Shown one piece after another: positions 7,169 to 16,740 of a DNA stretch of 64,000 bases; position 1 is the first letter of the stretch; each line of letters begins with the position of its first letter. This stretch comes from Syntrophaceae bacterium (lineage in GTDB: Bacteria; Desulfobacterota; Syntrophia; Syntrophales; Smithellaceae): positions 1 to 64,000 of the forward strand of contig WRPE01000003.1 of NCBI GenBank assembly GCA_009773315.1. Reading direction: 5' to 3'. The translations under genes and the position numbers were made by a program. The notes beneath the pieces are model-generated. The model saw only the letters and a list, made by a program, of their open reading frames with translations, did not search any database and had not been told where the DNA came from.

Positions 7169-8104
7169 TTAAGTGCGCAATGTTCCAACAATATCGTTTA
7201 TATTTTTTATTTTATTGTCTTGCAGATAATGCCGGATACCGTCAATGATGTCGATGGTAGCGTGGGGATTGATGAAATTGGCCGTGCCGATTTGCACTGC
7301 CTTTGCGCCGGCGATCATAAATTCCAGCGCGTCTTCAACCGTCATGATGCCGCCGATGCCGATCACCGGAATGGCAACTCTTTGCGCCACCTGCCAGACC
7401 ATGCGTAGCGCAACCGGTTTGATGGCCGGACCGGACAGGCCACCGGTGATATTTTTCAGATGCGGGGTTCTGGTTTTCAGATCAATGGACATGCCGGTAA
7501 GCGTATTGATCAGGGATACCGCATCGGCACCTGCTTCTTCCACCGACTGGGCGATGGCTGCAATGTCCGTCACATTGGGCGTGAGCTTGACGATCACAGG
7601 CAGGTGCGTTTCGGCCTTCACGCGGCGCGTGACTTCTGCGGCCGCCTTCGGGTCGGAGCCAAAACTGAGCCCTCCCTTTTTTACATTAGGACAGGAGACA
7701 TTGACCTCTAATGCATGGACGCCTTCGGCCTGACTCAGCTTCTTTGCGACTTGCGAATATTCCAGAGTGCTTTCACCATAGATATTGGCAATGACAGCAA
7801 CATTATACTGCCGTAAAAAGGGAAGCTTCTCTTCGAGAAATGCATCGACACCGACATTCTGCAGGCCGACGGCATTGAGCATACCACCTGCCGTTTCCAT
7901 GATTCGCGGCGGCGGATTCCCCAGGCGGGGTTTCAACGACAGCCCTTTTACAACAATGCCGCCTAACTGGTTTAAATCCACATAATCCGCGTATTCTTCG
8001 CCATAGCCGAATGTACCCGAGGCGGTCATCACCGGATTCTTCATTTTCAGAGTGCCAATCTCCACGGCCATTGCTGATTCTGTCCTTTTGTTGCTGTTTT
8101 TCAC
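7169..8104 (-). CDS. pyrD: Dihydroorotate dehydrogenase B, catalytic subunit
   Basis: Oxidises dihydroorotate to orotate in pyrimidine synthesis, with FMN; in the class 1B enzyme electrons pass to the PyrK subunit and NAD+. Visible are NPVMTASGTFGYGEEY at the FMN site, VNVSCPN with the active-site Cys about 138 (Cys rather than Ser marks class 1), INTLTG, and GIGGIMTVEDALEFMIAGA in the phosphate-binding loop. 311 residues from GTG 8104; an ATG at 8071 gives a more typical N-terminus (MAVEIGTLKMKNPV) and may be the true start. pyrK lies upstream on the same strand, but a 288-bp repeat cluster separates the two. Confidence 0.95.
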   Translation of the reverse strand: MKNSNKRTESAMAVEIGTLKMKNPVMTASGTFGYGEEYADYVDLNQLGGIVVKGLSLKPRLGNPPPRIMETAGGMLNAVGLQNVGVDAFLEEKLPFLRQYNVAVIANIYGESTLEYSQVAKKLSQAEGVHALEVNVSCPNVKKGGLSFGSDPKAAAEVTRRVKAETHLPVIVKLTPNVTDIAAIAQSVEEAGADAVSLINTLTGMSIDLKTRTPHLKNITGGLSGPAIKPVALRMVWQVAQRVAIPVIGIGGIMTVEDALEFMIAGAKAVQIGTANFINPHATIDIIDGIRHYLQDNKIKNINDIVGTLRT

Positions 8105-8126
8105 CTTTCGATTTTCCTCTCAAGAA

Positions 8127-8392
8127 GCGGACCTCAAGGTCCGCACTACATAGTATATGTGTCACCGACGTAGTCCGGGTTTTTAAACCCGCGCATTTCT
8201 TGGCGGACTACAAGCAGCCCTGGCTTTCAGACACATGCTGACCGCGTGGGCCTAAAGGCCCGAACTACGTCAATTATTCAAAACCAATGTAGTGCGAACC
8301 TCGCGTGACCGTTAGGTTATCAGGTTCGCTTTTTTTGCCGGGGCTGAATCCCCTAATTACATAATATCGTTTATACGGACCTGAAGGCCATT
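8127..8392. repeat. REP-like palindrome cluster 7, inside the pyrK-pyrD pair
   Basis: The 288-bp gap between pyrK and pyrD is filled by repeat units: GCGGACCTCAAGGTCCGC + ACTAC (8128-8150), GTAGTCCGGGTTTTTAAACC (from about 8170), GGGCCTAAAGGCCCG + AACTAC (ending about 8268), a long unit GTAGTGCGAACCTCGCGTGA (from about 8299), and degenerate ends. No gene is seen in it. Confidence 0.75.
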
Positions 8393-9208
8393 TTATTCCC
8401 AGATCACTTTCTCCAGATCAAACACAGGCCCATCGGCGCATACCCGCTTAAAAGCTGGCTTCCCCTGCCCGTCTTTAACGGCAACAACACAGCCCACGCA
8501 AGCGCCGACACCACAGGCCATGCGTTCTTCCAACGACACCTGGCAGACATATTTGCCGGACAATATCGTCGATAACGATTGAAGCATCACTTTAGGTCCG
8601 CAAGCGTAAATAATTGTATTAGAAGGAGAATACGTTTTTATATCTTTTTGAAACATCCTGGTAACCAGAGCCTTTGCTCCCAGACTCCCGTCATCTGTAC
8701 ACACGATGATGTTGTAACAGAGTTTTTGAATACGATCGAGACCAACAACAGCTTCGGCTGTTTGCGCCCCCAGGTAAAATGTCATGGCGTCTCCGGTCAG
8801 GCCGTCTTTCTGACAAAAGCACTTTGCCAGCCAAGACAATGGCGCAATGCCAATGCCTCCGGCAATAAAAACGATGTTCTTCTTTAACGGATCAATGGTA
8901 TAGCTTCCGCCCAGCGGCCCGGATATTTCAACTTGCGACCCTTTAATCAGCCCCGCCAGGATCTGCGTCCCCTTGCCTGCCACACGATAGAGCAATTCAA
9001 TGGCACAATGTGACTTACCGCGTGTATATGAATAAATGCTGATAGGTCGCGACAGAAACGGGTCGTGTAAACCGGCAATGCGGATCATCACAAACTGCCC
9101 CGGAAGGGGTTCCGTAAAACTCGAAGGCAACATCACTTTCATCAGAAAATAATTGATTTGGATTTCTTCGTTTGCGGCAACTTCTCCAATGTAAATGTCT
9201 TTAGCCAT
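8393..9208 (-). CDS. pyrK: Dihydroorotate dehydrogenase electron-transfer subunit
   Basis: 271 residues, normal for the family. An N-terminal FAD-binding beta-barrel contains FLSRPISIYSY. The NAD-binding middle has NIVFIAGGIGIAPLSWLA and YACGPKVMLQSL. The C-terminus has a 2Fe-2S cluster motif, MACGVGACVGC plus a later Cys (KRVCADGP). It carries electrons from PyrD to NAD+. Its start overlaps the rimI stop by eight bases, so the two are translationally linked. Confidence 0.95.
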   Translation of the reverse strand: MAKDIYIGEVAANEEIQINYFLMKVMLPSSFTEPLPGQFVMIRIAGLHDPFLSRPISIYSYTRGKSHCAIELLYRVAGKGTQILAGLIKGSQVEISGPLGGSYTIDPLKKNIVFIAGGIGIAPLSWLAKCFCQKDGLTGDAMTFYLGAQTAEAVVGLDRIQKLCYNIIVCTDDGSLGAKALVTRMFQKDIKTYSPSNTIIYACGPKVMLQSLSTILSGKYVCQVSLEERMACGVGACVGCVVAVKDGQGKPAFKRVCADGPVFDLEKVIWE

Positions 9209-9719
9209 TTTTTCTTTCCTGTTGGTTTTCAGCCCACATCACCAGAGCATCCTCGTGCGTATCGGTGTAATATAAGGGTCGTCTTCCCTTTACTACAAAA
9301 CCGCATTTACGGTAAAGATTTATTGCCTCGTGATTCGATTCGCGAACTTCCAGGGTCTGTCTGTTAATCCCCACTTGAAGCGCGATGTCTGCCATTAAAT
9401 TCATCATATTGTATGCCAGCCCCTGCCTGCGGAATTCATTGCTCACCGCCAGATTGTGCAAATGAACTTCATCAACCACAAACCAGAAAATGATGTAGGC
9501 GGCAATAACTGTTTTTCCTGTAATCTCGATTTTAATGACCAGGCACTGGGCGTGTGTTGTTCGAAGCTCATCGAGAAACATGCCTTCCGTCCAAGGCGTC
9601 GGGAACGACGCGCGTTCAATCGCCAGGATTTCCGGCAGATCATCTTTTTTCATCAGATCGACGCTGACTTGCTGCTTCATGTTTTCAGAAGACATGGAAA
9701 AATTCCAAAGCCACGGCAA
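9201..9719 (-). CDS. rimI: Ribosomal-protein-alanine N-acetyltransferase (GNAT)
   Basis: A GNAT-family acetyltransferase with ASFPTPWTEGMF near the N-terminus, LHNLAVSNEFRRQGLA (acetyl-CoA loop) and RESNHEAINLYRKCGF, the classic RimI signature. RimI acetylates the N-terminus of ribosomal protein S18. The open frame overlaps the upstream PTS IIC gene by 35 bases; internal ATGs at 9695 and 9680 would remove most or all of that overlap and are plausible starts, but none has a clear ribosome site. Confidence 0.88.
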   Translation of the reverse strand: MPWLWNFSMSSENMKQQVSVDLMKKDDLPEILAIERASFPTPWTEGMFLDELRTTHAQCLVIKIEITGKTVIAAYIIFWFVVDEVHLHNLAVSNEFRRQGLAYNMMNLMADIALQVGINRQTLEVRESNHEAINLYRKCGFVVKGRRPLYYTDTHEDALVMWAENQQERKNG

Positions 9720-10380
9720 CCCCTAAAAATATCGCGCAAAAAACGGGAATCGCACCGCGCAGCTTGATGGTATTGATCGCAACGGCAATGCCCAACAGCG
9801 GCAGAAAATAATATGTCAGGGAAAGCATGGCATTGATCTCTGCCGGTAATTTCGGATAAAGCCAGATCAGCATGGGGATTAAGATTGATTGCAGAATGAA
9901 AAGCCCGACAACATAAAATAGAAATACTTTGGCCAGCCCCAGATAGGTTTTTCTTTCTATGGCGCGAATGTCGCGTGTTTTTGCCGCCTCCAGAGCCTGA
10001 TCGGAAAGTAGATTGTTGGACTCTATAATTTTAACATCAATTTTTTTTGCCAGAATACCAAAAGGGATCGCAAGCAGGATTGAGAGGGCCATCAGTTCTT
10101 TTGTGACCACTCCCGAAAATTGCCCGGATAGTATCGCTATCGATGCCGCCAGTGCTGAGGCCATGGAATCATTGGGAGGGACATAAATGCCGACGGGAAT
10201 GCGGTCAATCCAGAACAGTTCGAGAATAGCGCCGATGATCAGTCCCGCATAAGGATTGCCCAGAATAATGCCGATAACCGGGGCAATGATGATCGGCCGG
10301 GAAATCATGGTCTGAATGAATACGCGATCGAGACAAAGCAGGCCGCCGACAAAAGATATAAGAATTATTTTTACAAACAA
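9685..10380 (-). CDS. PTS mannose-family IIC membrane component
   Basis: 231 residues with about six hydrophobic segments. The early IISRPIIIAPVIGIILGNPYAG and GAILELFWIDRIPVGIYVPPND match the EIIC-sorbose (ManY) family. With IIB and IIA genes directly upstream it forms an incomplete mannose-type PTS; no IID gene is present here. In Desulfobacterota such partial systems are often regulatory, though transport cannot be excluded. It begins at TTG 10380, with GAGG upstream. Confidence 0.85.
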   Translation of the reverse strand: MFVKIILISFVGGLLCLDRVFIQTMISRPIIIAPVIGIILGNPYAGLIIGAILELFWIDRIPVGIYVPPNDSMASALAASIAILSGQFSGVVTKELMALSILLAIPFGILAKKIDVKIIESNNLLSDQALEAAKTRDIRAIERKTYLGLAKVFLFYVVGLFILQSILIPMLIWLYPKLPAEINAMLSLTYYFLPLLGIAVAINTIKLRGAIPVFCAIFLGVAVALEFFHVF

Positions 10381-10396
10381 TATCGTACTAACCTCG

Positions 10397-10909
10397 TTAT
10401 TGTTTTACCGGGCAAAACTCCTTTAAAGCATCTCTGATATTCACAGCTTTTTCTCGGGGGACTCGTTTAAGTTCGATGGAAATGCCCTTGTCCTCCAATA
10501 ACTTTAATATATCCTGAATTTCCGGTTCGCATAAAAACACGGACGGAGCGCAACAGACTTTATAGTCTTCATGATGGATATTGCCGATGTTGAGTTTTTC
10601 GAAATGAAAACCTTCCTGATAAGCCTTTAGAGCATCGGCAATACTGCTGAACAATACGATGGTCTTTTTGCCCTCGCCCTGGGCATAAACGTAATTGGCG
10701 GCAAAGTCCTCCACAGAGCAGATATTAACCTCGATTTCGCTGGGGACGGCCATACGAATAACGGTCTCACAGAAAAAATCACTGGCGGAGTTATTATCAA
10801 CGACCATGATACATTTTGCTTTAATAAATGGCACCCAGGCTTCCAGGATCTGGCCGTGAACTAGTCTGTTGTCCACCCGCACCAGAGCAATGTCGTAAGA
10901 TTCCGCCAA
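10397..10909 (-). CDS. PTS mannose-family IIB component
   Basis: 170 residues with VRVDNRLVHGQILEAWV, which contains the phosphorylated His near residue 19, as in ManX IIB/SorB. It would accept phosphate from the IIA protein encoded four bases upstream and pass it to a sugar bound by the IIC component. Start at TTG 10909, four bases after the IIA stop. Confidence 0.9.
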   Translation of the reverse strand: MAESYDIALVRVDNRLVHGQILEAWVPFIKAKCIMVVDNNSASDFFCETVIRMAVPSEIEVNICSVEDFAANYVYAQGEGKKTIVLFSSIADALKAYQEGFHFEKLNIGNIHHEDYKVCCAPSVFLCEPEIQDILKLLEDKGISIELKRVPREKAVNIRDALKEFCPVKQ

Positions 10910-10913
10910 TTGA

Positions 10914-11324
10914 TCACCCGATTGCTTTTTTACTTAAAATTTCACTGGCCAGAGAAATATTCTTTTTCCCGTAGTCTTTAATAAAACAGGCAAACTCATT
11001 GAGCGTGGTCTCTTCTTTAACATCGGATAACTTGAGCAGCATGGGCAAATTAACGCCCGTGACCACTTCCACTTTACCCTCTTTCATGAACGAAAGAGAA
11101 ATGTTCGAAGGCGTGCCGCCAAAAAGATCCGTCAGAATCAAGACGCCTTTACCTTTATCCAGTTTTTTGATGGCGTTTTGGATTTCTTTTTTTAAATCTT
11201 CCACACCTTTAGTCTGTTCAACACAAACATGCATAACGTCTTGTAATTTTCCTTTTATGGACTCCGCTGCATGAATCAATTCATTTCCCAGATTCCCGTG
11301 GGTTGTTATAAGCACACCAATCAT
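10914..11324 (-). CDS. PTS mannose-family IIA component
   Basis: 136 residues; IGVLITTHGNLGNEL contains the phosphorylatable His near residue 9, and ILTDLFGGTPSNISL is the second family signature. The ATG at 11324 has an AGGGGG ribosome site. First gene of IIA-IIB-IIC, with rimI, pyrK and pyrD following on the same strand. A candidate promoter lies at 11416-11444. Confidence 0.92.
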   Translation of the reverse strand: MIGVLITTHGNLGNELIHAAESIKGKLQDVMHVCVEQTKGVEDLKKEIQNAIKKLDKGKGVLILTDLFGGTPSNISLSFMKEGKVEVVTGVNLPMLLKLSDVKEETTLNEFACFIKDYGKKNISLASEILSKKAIG

Positions 11325-11415
11325 TGTTGTCCCCCTTTTGAAAGTGCAAGCAACATTTCAGCTGACGAAATGCCCGGTCCAAACGCCTGCAATGATCCTC
11401 AAAAATCAAGACGGT

Positions 11416-11444
11416 AAGCTAATGGATTGCCTAATAATTGTCAA
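11416..11444 (-). promoter_or_regulatory. Candidate sigma-70 promoter for the PTS genes
   Basis: On the minus strand TTGACA (11444-11439) is followed after 17 bp by TAGCTT (11421-11416). The -35 is perfect and the -10 weak. It lies about 90 bp upstream of the IIA start and downstream of the AddA-like gene. Confidence 0.5.
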
Positions 11445-11519
11445 GATTTATCAAGCATGATTTAAAGAAAAACATACCACAATCACACAAATGGCACTTG
11501 ATTAATATTATTGAATTAT

Positions 11520-14309
11520 TTATTTGTTATCTATTGGCAAGATATAATATTCCACCTTTCGCAATGGATAGAGCAACTTCATGATCCTGGTATATCGCTC
11601 AAGCTGTTCATCGTATTTTTGCCTGAGTCCACGCATGGAGCCGGATTTATAGTCAATGATTGTGATGAGATCATCAGACACTATCATTCTATCCACGATA
11701 CCAAAATTATTCTTATCGGATATCTGCTGCTCGATATAGAGCTTGCCCGGCCGGAACATTATGGTAGAGGCATCGCTTCTTCTGACAAAACGAATTGCCA
11801 CCTCATATTCCTCATCATCCAACTCTCCGGCGGACGGCAATTCAGTCTGATCAACAACTTTCGCAAGCCAGCGGTGAAGCCGTTCACCTCGCATGATACC
11901 TGCCTTAATACAGGCAGATAAAAGCATCGGGTCAATCTCGCCATATGTATCAGGCTCATCATGATGTTTTTCGGGCACATCAAATACTGCGACGGATTCA
12001 GCCTCTTTTGACGGGCTGGATGGAGCACAGATATCCTTCTTGCTGCCATCAGGCGCAAACTGCGCAAATGCGTCAAGAACTGCCTGATGAACAGGCTTGT
12101 AATTCCCTTCTTTTTTAATCGGCAGAAAAATGGTTAGTGTTTGTACCGCCCTTGTCGCGGCGACATAGAATACATTTGCCTTCTCGCGGCGCATCCGCAT
12201 CAGATTTGCTTCCCGATTTTCAACAATCTCCTTTGCAACGGCCGATTTGCTTGCGTTTAAAAATTCAAACTCATCGCCTTTAAATTGCACATGACACTGC
12301 TCGGAACGGAGATAGAATGGCAACTCTTTTTCATCTTCGTTCCAGAAAATAAAAACGTGCTTAAACTGAAGTCCTTTTGTTCCGTGGATGGTATCAACTT
12401 TAATATTGTCAATGTTTTCGGCCTCGGGCACCTTTACGCTAAACCGTATATTGAACATCCGTAAAAGGAACCCTTCTGCGTCAACGCCTCCTTCGCCAAA
12501 GAATGCCTGCGCCTCATCCTGCCATATATCCAGTATGGTTGCCGGCAGTTTCCCTCGCAAAAGCTCAATAGCACTGCTTACAGCCATTATCCCGAACGGT
12601 ACGGGGAATTTTCCAGCGAATTCAGCTCTGACCTCCTCTATATTCCCGAATAGTTCACTCCATAAAGGAGACTGCGCCACTATTTCAGCAAACTGCTTAT
12701 CGCCATCTTTAGAGAAAACACTCGCTAAGAAAAGCATTACCGCGACACCTTCTCTTTTCGAAAGAAGCTGCCTGCCTTTCACCTCTGAGACACCAATGTG
12801 TTCCCCGGCAAGTTCGGATGATATCTTCTGGACATGGTTGTTGGTAGCCGCAAGCACCGCCATGTCTCCCCACTGACAGCCATACTCCGACTTTTTCGCC
12901 TTCAAAACATCTATTATTGCGGAATAGAAAGAGTCTTCCGATCTGCCGTCTTTTTCAAGTTTGACAAGATTCACCTCTGTGACGCCTTCAAACCCATCAT
13001 TTTCCCCCGGCGGCTTCTGTATTTCTGTTCTCTCTTTTCCGATAAAAAGATTTTCCACGAGCTCATTAAAAAACGATATCAGAAGCGGTGTGCTTCTGAA
13101 GTTGTATTCAAGCGAACTTTCAGCGATTATGCCGTTTTCTATATAGCTCCCGATGGCCATTTCCAGCGCCTCGCGGTTCGCGCCGCGCCATCCGTATATC
13201 ATTTGTTTCCAATCGCCCACGGCAAAGAACGATCTTTCGCTTCGCTCCCCAGGACCGGATAAAATCTCGTCAATGAGGGGCAGCAGTATCGCAATATCGC
13301 CCATTGATGTGTCCTGGAATTCGTCAACCAGAAGATGTTCGGTTCTGTCAAGGCCGAGGGAAAAGTAGTTGCTCATGAGTTTCGGTCTTTCACTCGATGC
13401 GGTTCCGTCGAGAGCAAGGAGGGATTTCCGCACATCGGAGAAAAATATCACTCCTTTTTCCTTTTTAACTTTATCCGCCGCATCAAGATAGAGGTCGCAA
13501 AGAAAGGCAACGGCAAGTTCCCTGAGGAGAGCCTTGTTAATTGACAGCTTTTCGGCCGTCTTTCTATAATCCTTGAAAATCCTGTTGAGATCTGAGTAGG
13601 GACTCTGATCCCACATTATCTTTTTGCCAAGGCTCGTGTAAGTCTCCAGATCGGAGTAGGCGGCAACTGTTTTGGAAATAAAACTGTCATAATCTGTCAA
13701 CGCATTTATAACCCAACTATTAGCACGAGCCGAAACCAGTTCTGATAGACTGTTTGCCTTTTTGCTCAGCGATTCCAGCTCATTGGATAATATGCCGTTC
13801 TCTTTTATAAGATCGTCAAGATCTTCAAGCCTGTTCATATCCATCAGGCAGCGCTCAACAGTTTGTTCTTCTGCCAGGGGACTCCAGAGCGCATCCATGT
13901 CCGTTTTCAATATTCTGGCAGCGATGATCAGCTTGTTTCCCTTATCGCTTCGCATGACGCTGTCGCGGAAAAGGCTTTCTATTTCTCCGGATAGTTCCAT
14001 CTGTGCTTTCTCATCAGCCATCTTCGGCGAATGACCGGATGCGGCAAAAAGCCTGTAAAAGAATGAGTCTATCGTTGAGTACCCGACCCGACCCGCCTCC
14101 ATGATAAGACTCAGCCTGGCAAGCAGGGGCATCTCTTTTCTAGATGCTATCTTTTCCATGATGCGGGAGCGCATCTCGGCAGTGGCGGCGCGGGTAAATG
14201 TGAGCGCGGAGATAAATCTCCCCCTGGCGGATATTCGACCAAACACCTCGTCGGTAAGCTTTGTTGTTTTCCCCGAACCTGCCGATGCTTTCAGAAGGAT
14301 GCTTTGCAT
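11520..14309 (-). CDS. AddA/RecB-like UvrD-family helicase-nuclease
   Basis: 929 residues. Walker A KASAGSGKTTKL at residues 8-19, ALTFTRAATAEM (motif Ia), LVDEFQDTSMGD (Walker B), VGDWKQMIYGWRGA (motif III), VDTIHGTKGLQFKHVFI and FYVAATRAVQTL (motifs V-VI) give a UvrD/RecB helicase. The C-terminus has a PD-(D/E)XK nuclease (GIVDRMIV, IIDYKSGS, QLERYTRI). It pairs with the AddB-like gene upstream (overlap TAATG at 14311-14307), pointing to a double-strand-break end-resection complex. It is shorter than Bacillus AddA (about 1230), so the exact subfamily is uncertain. Confidence 0.88.
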   Translation of the reverse strand: MQSILLKASAGSGKTTKLTDEVFGRISARGRFISALTFTRAATAEMRSRIMEKIASRKEMPLLARLSLIMEAGRVGYSTIDSFFYRLFAASGHSPKMADEKAQMELSGEIESLFRDSVMRSDKGNKLIIAARILKTDMDALWSPLAEEQTVERCLMDMNRLEDLDDLIKENGILSNELESLSKKANSLSELVSARANSWVINALTDYDSFISKTVAAYSDLETYTSLGKKIMWDQSPYSDLNRIFKDYRKTAEKLSINKALLRELAVAFLCDLYLDAADKVKKEKGVIFFSDVRKSLLALDGTASSERPKLMSNYFSLGLDRTEHLLVDEFQDTSMGDIAILLPLIDEILSGPGERSERSFFAVGDWKQMIYGWRGANREALEMAIGSYIENGIIAESSLEYNFRSTPLLISFFNELVENLFIGKERTEIQKPPGENDGFEGVTEVNLVKLEKDGRSEDSFYSAIIDVLKAKKSEYGCQWGDMAVLAATNNHVQKISSELAGEHIGVSEVKGRQLLSKREGVAVMLFLASVFSKDGDKQFAEIVAQSPLWSELFGNIEEVRAEFAGKFPVPFGIMAVSSAIELLRGKLPATILDIWQDEAQAFFGEGGVDAEGFLLRMFNIRFSVKVPEAENIDNIKVDTIHGTKGLQFKHVFIFWNEDEKELPFYLRSEQCHVQFKGDEFEFLNASKSAVAKEIVENREANLMRMRREKANVFYVAATRAVQTLTIFLPIKKEGNYKPVHQAVLDAFAQFAPDGSKKDICAPSSPSKEAESVAVFDVPEKHHDEPDTYGEIDPMLLSACIKAGIMRGERLHRWLAKVVDQTELPSAGELDDEEYEVAIRFVRRSDASTIMFRPGKLYIEQQISDKNNFGIVDRMIVSDDLITIIDYKSGSMRGLRQKYDEQLERYTRIMKLLYPLRKVEYYILPIDNK

Positions 14310-16696
14310 TAGTTTTTCCCTCGTGCAGCCTTATAATAGCCTTCTCTTCCGCACAATGCCTGAAACAGGCAGAATTCGCACTCCTGAGAGTCGTGATCAG
14401 GCGCAAGCTCGCTTCCGCCGATTATTTCGTCAAGGCGCTCCTTGATGGCGTACATCAAATCATCCGCTCCGGCGCTTTGCTCCGGGGGAAGAGCCATGTC
14501 TCTATCTTCTGACGATTCTTTCAGAAAATAAAAGCGGGCCCCTTCAACGCCTTTATTAAAGTGCTGATAGATCATAAGCTGCGCCACAGGATGCAGAATA
14601 CCTTTTTCCTTGAAACGCTCCATTACAGTTTTTCTTGCGGGAATTTTGAACCTGTCGTGCTTTTTCGAATACTTGAAATCGATAACCTCGGTACACCCCG
14701 ATATTTTTGCCAGCCTGTCCGACCGTCCGGTTATCTTATAGCACCCGGCGATCTTGCCGCTGAATTTTTCCTCGCACGATATGGCATTGTCGGCAAATAT
14801 TATTCGCCGGTCCGATTCCACCTCGTCTTTATATATTTCCTGCAATAAGATTTTTGCGTTCAGCATATAGATATTTATGCCTTGAATATTTCTTAACTCT
14901 TCATTTTTATCGCTTTTCCAGAGCTCATCGAAAAGCTCCTCCCAGTGATCCAGCAGATTTTTTCTGTCGGTTGAGAGTCGCTGAAGGAATCCATGGACAA
15001 AAGTACCTATCCGCATGTTTATTCTTTCATCATCATCCATAAATGAAGGAGGGTCAATCCCGAGAATGTACTGATGGTAGAATAAAAACGGGCAAGCCAG
15101 GATCTTAGAAAGGCTTGAATAAGAATATGTGAATTCTTTGAGTCTGTTTCTTAGATTATCATCAACGGGTATCGCAATGTTTTTACTGCTCTGGCTTTCA
15201 GGCAATGATTCTTTAAACGTTATAGCATTAACCTGTTTTCCAAACTCCTCCGAGAGCAGGCTCATGTAATAGCTCGGCGTTCTTTCCCTAATTTTGTCGT
15301 CGACAGCCGCTATTTTAATTTTGCCACCCTGCGCCAGGATCTGTCGGAAAATAAGGTCTTCGTATTCAAATACGCTTTTGCGCAGTTGCGGAACATGCAC
15401 CGGATTTATGAAAGGACCTTCAAAAGGCTGCGTCGGCATGATGCCGCTGTCCAAAGGAAGAATCAATCCGCGGCTGAATTTCTCTCCCGATACATGGCCG
15501 AAACCGACAACCTGCACCGGTGCCGACCTGCTGCCCGTGACACGGAATTTTCTCGCTTCGAGAAGCATTTTCGCGGCTTCGGTCAGATGGCGCCCCAGCC
15601 TCTCTTTCCAATCGTCAAGGAGAGTGGAAAAAGATACGGCTGCCTCAAACGCCTCACACTCCTCACGAATGTAATTGTCTCTATTCCTGGATAATTCCAT
15701 TGCACAGCCTGTGGCAAATCTCTTGAAATCAGGCATCAGACTCGATTTTTCAGCTTCTTCAATTTCGACCAGAAGCCTTCTTCCGGCCGAAGTTGTTGAA
15801 AATGGCAGCCAGACAGCAAGATTGACGGCATTTCCGAACAGGCGAAGCGACCTGTTCCAGAGCATTGGCGTGAGGGATTCATCGAGCAGGTATATCATCA
15901 GCTGATCTTTTTCCGACCGTTCTTTAAGGAAATTGGAGACCTCCAGCGTGACAAGGTCAACGATGGCATGAAACCCGGCAAGCCTGACCAATTCAATACC
16001 TGCGCCTTTGGAAGGTTCAACACCGCCGCCGAATGACCCAACAAGATTTTTTGCCGAATCGAACGGCAGCTTGTCCGGCTCGGCCAGCTCAAGCCCGAAA
16101 AGCGGCTTATCCAGGAATAACCTTTCTTTGCTAATCTTTTTATAGAACCGATCAGTCATCGGCGTTATCTCGGGCAATCCGATAAATATCTCCTTTTCAC
16201 CTGGCATGATCTCCTCAAGACGTGCTGTTTCAAGTTCCGGCAAAAACAAATTTATTTTGGAAAGCCACGCGCGAAAAGCCTGTGCAGTTTCAAGGTATTC
16301 TTCAAGCCGGTTCCATTCATCCTCGGTAAACCGTTCCGCACCTGAAATAGTATCCTTCCTGATGTTATATTCCGAAAGTTTAGCAATCACAGGAAGAAAG
16401 GCTGAGGCACGGCGCGCGGGATACGTCTCATCCGGAAGTTTTTCTGCTATGAACTGGGTAAAGTAAAGGAGCCGCTCATCACCAAGCAGCGGCTGAAGAT
16501 TTAAACTCGCACCGATCTTCTTAGCTGCATAGGAATTAAGGCCTTCGACTTTCGGAAGAATGCCGCCCAACTCGCTGTGTATAAGATGCTGCACAGGGTC
16601 TACAGCCCTGTCGCTTGAACAAATTATTGTCCAACCGGAAAGATCGGGATGGTCATTGCGCAGAAACTCGATTAACTTTTTTGAATATTGTGCCAT
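14309..16696 (-). CDS. AddB-like exonuclease subunit
   Basis: 795 residues. The C-terminal third starts FTYSYSSLSKILACPFLFYHQYILG, the usual entry to a RecB-type nuclease with an Fe-S cluster: one Cys here and three more in CEFCLFQALCG at the end. Nuclease core residues appear in TEVIDFKYSKK and AQLMIYQHF. The N-terminal part is a degenerate helicase-like region without a clear Walker A. It is expected to act with the adjacent AddA-like protein in recombinational repair. Length is below that of classical AddB (about 1150). Confidence 0.85.
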   Translation of the reverse strand: MAQYSKKLIEFLRNDHPDLSGWTIICSSDRAVDPVQHLIHSELGGILPKVEGLNSYAAKKIGASLNLQPLLGDERLLYFTQFIAEKLPDETYPARRASAFLPVIAKLSEYNIRKDTISGAERFTEDEWNRLEEYLETAQAFRAWLSKINLFLPELETARLEEIMPGEKEIFIGLPEITPMTDRFYKKISKERLFLDKPLFGLELAEPDKLPFDSAKNLVGSFGGGVEPSKGAGIELVRLAGFHAIVDLVTLEVSNFLKERSEKDQLMIYLLDESLTPMLWNRSLRLFGNAVNLAVWLPFSTTSAGRRLLVEIEEAEKSSLMPDFKRFATGCAMELSRNRDNYIREECEAFEAAVSFSTLLDDWKERLGRHLTEAAKMLLEARKFRVTGSRSAPVQVVGFGHVSGEKFSRGLILPLDSGIMPTQPFEGPFINPVHVPQLRKSVFEYEDLIFRQILAQGGKIKIAAVDDKIRERTPSYYMSLLSEEFGKQVNAITFKESLPESQSSKNIAIPVDDNLRNRLKEFTYSYSSLSKILACPFLFYHQYILGIDPPSFMDDDERINMRIGTFVHGFLQRLSTDRKNLLDHWEELFDELWKSDKNEELRNIQGINIYMLNAKILLQEIYKDEVESDRRIIFADNAISCEEKFSGKIAGCYKITGRSDRLAKISGCTEVIDFKYSKKHDRFKIPARKTVMERFKEKGILHPVAQLMIYQHFNKGVEGARFYFLKESSEDRDMALPPEQSAGADDLMYAIKERLDEIIGGSELAPDHDSQECEFCLFQALCGREGYYKAARGKN

Positions 16697-16740
16697 ATTG
16701 TATTCCTTTGATAACCATGCGAGAGGGAAAGAGAGGTTTC

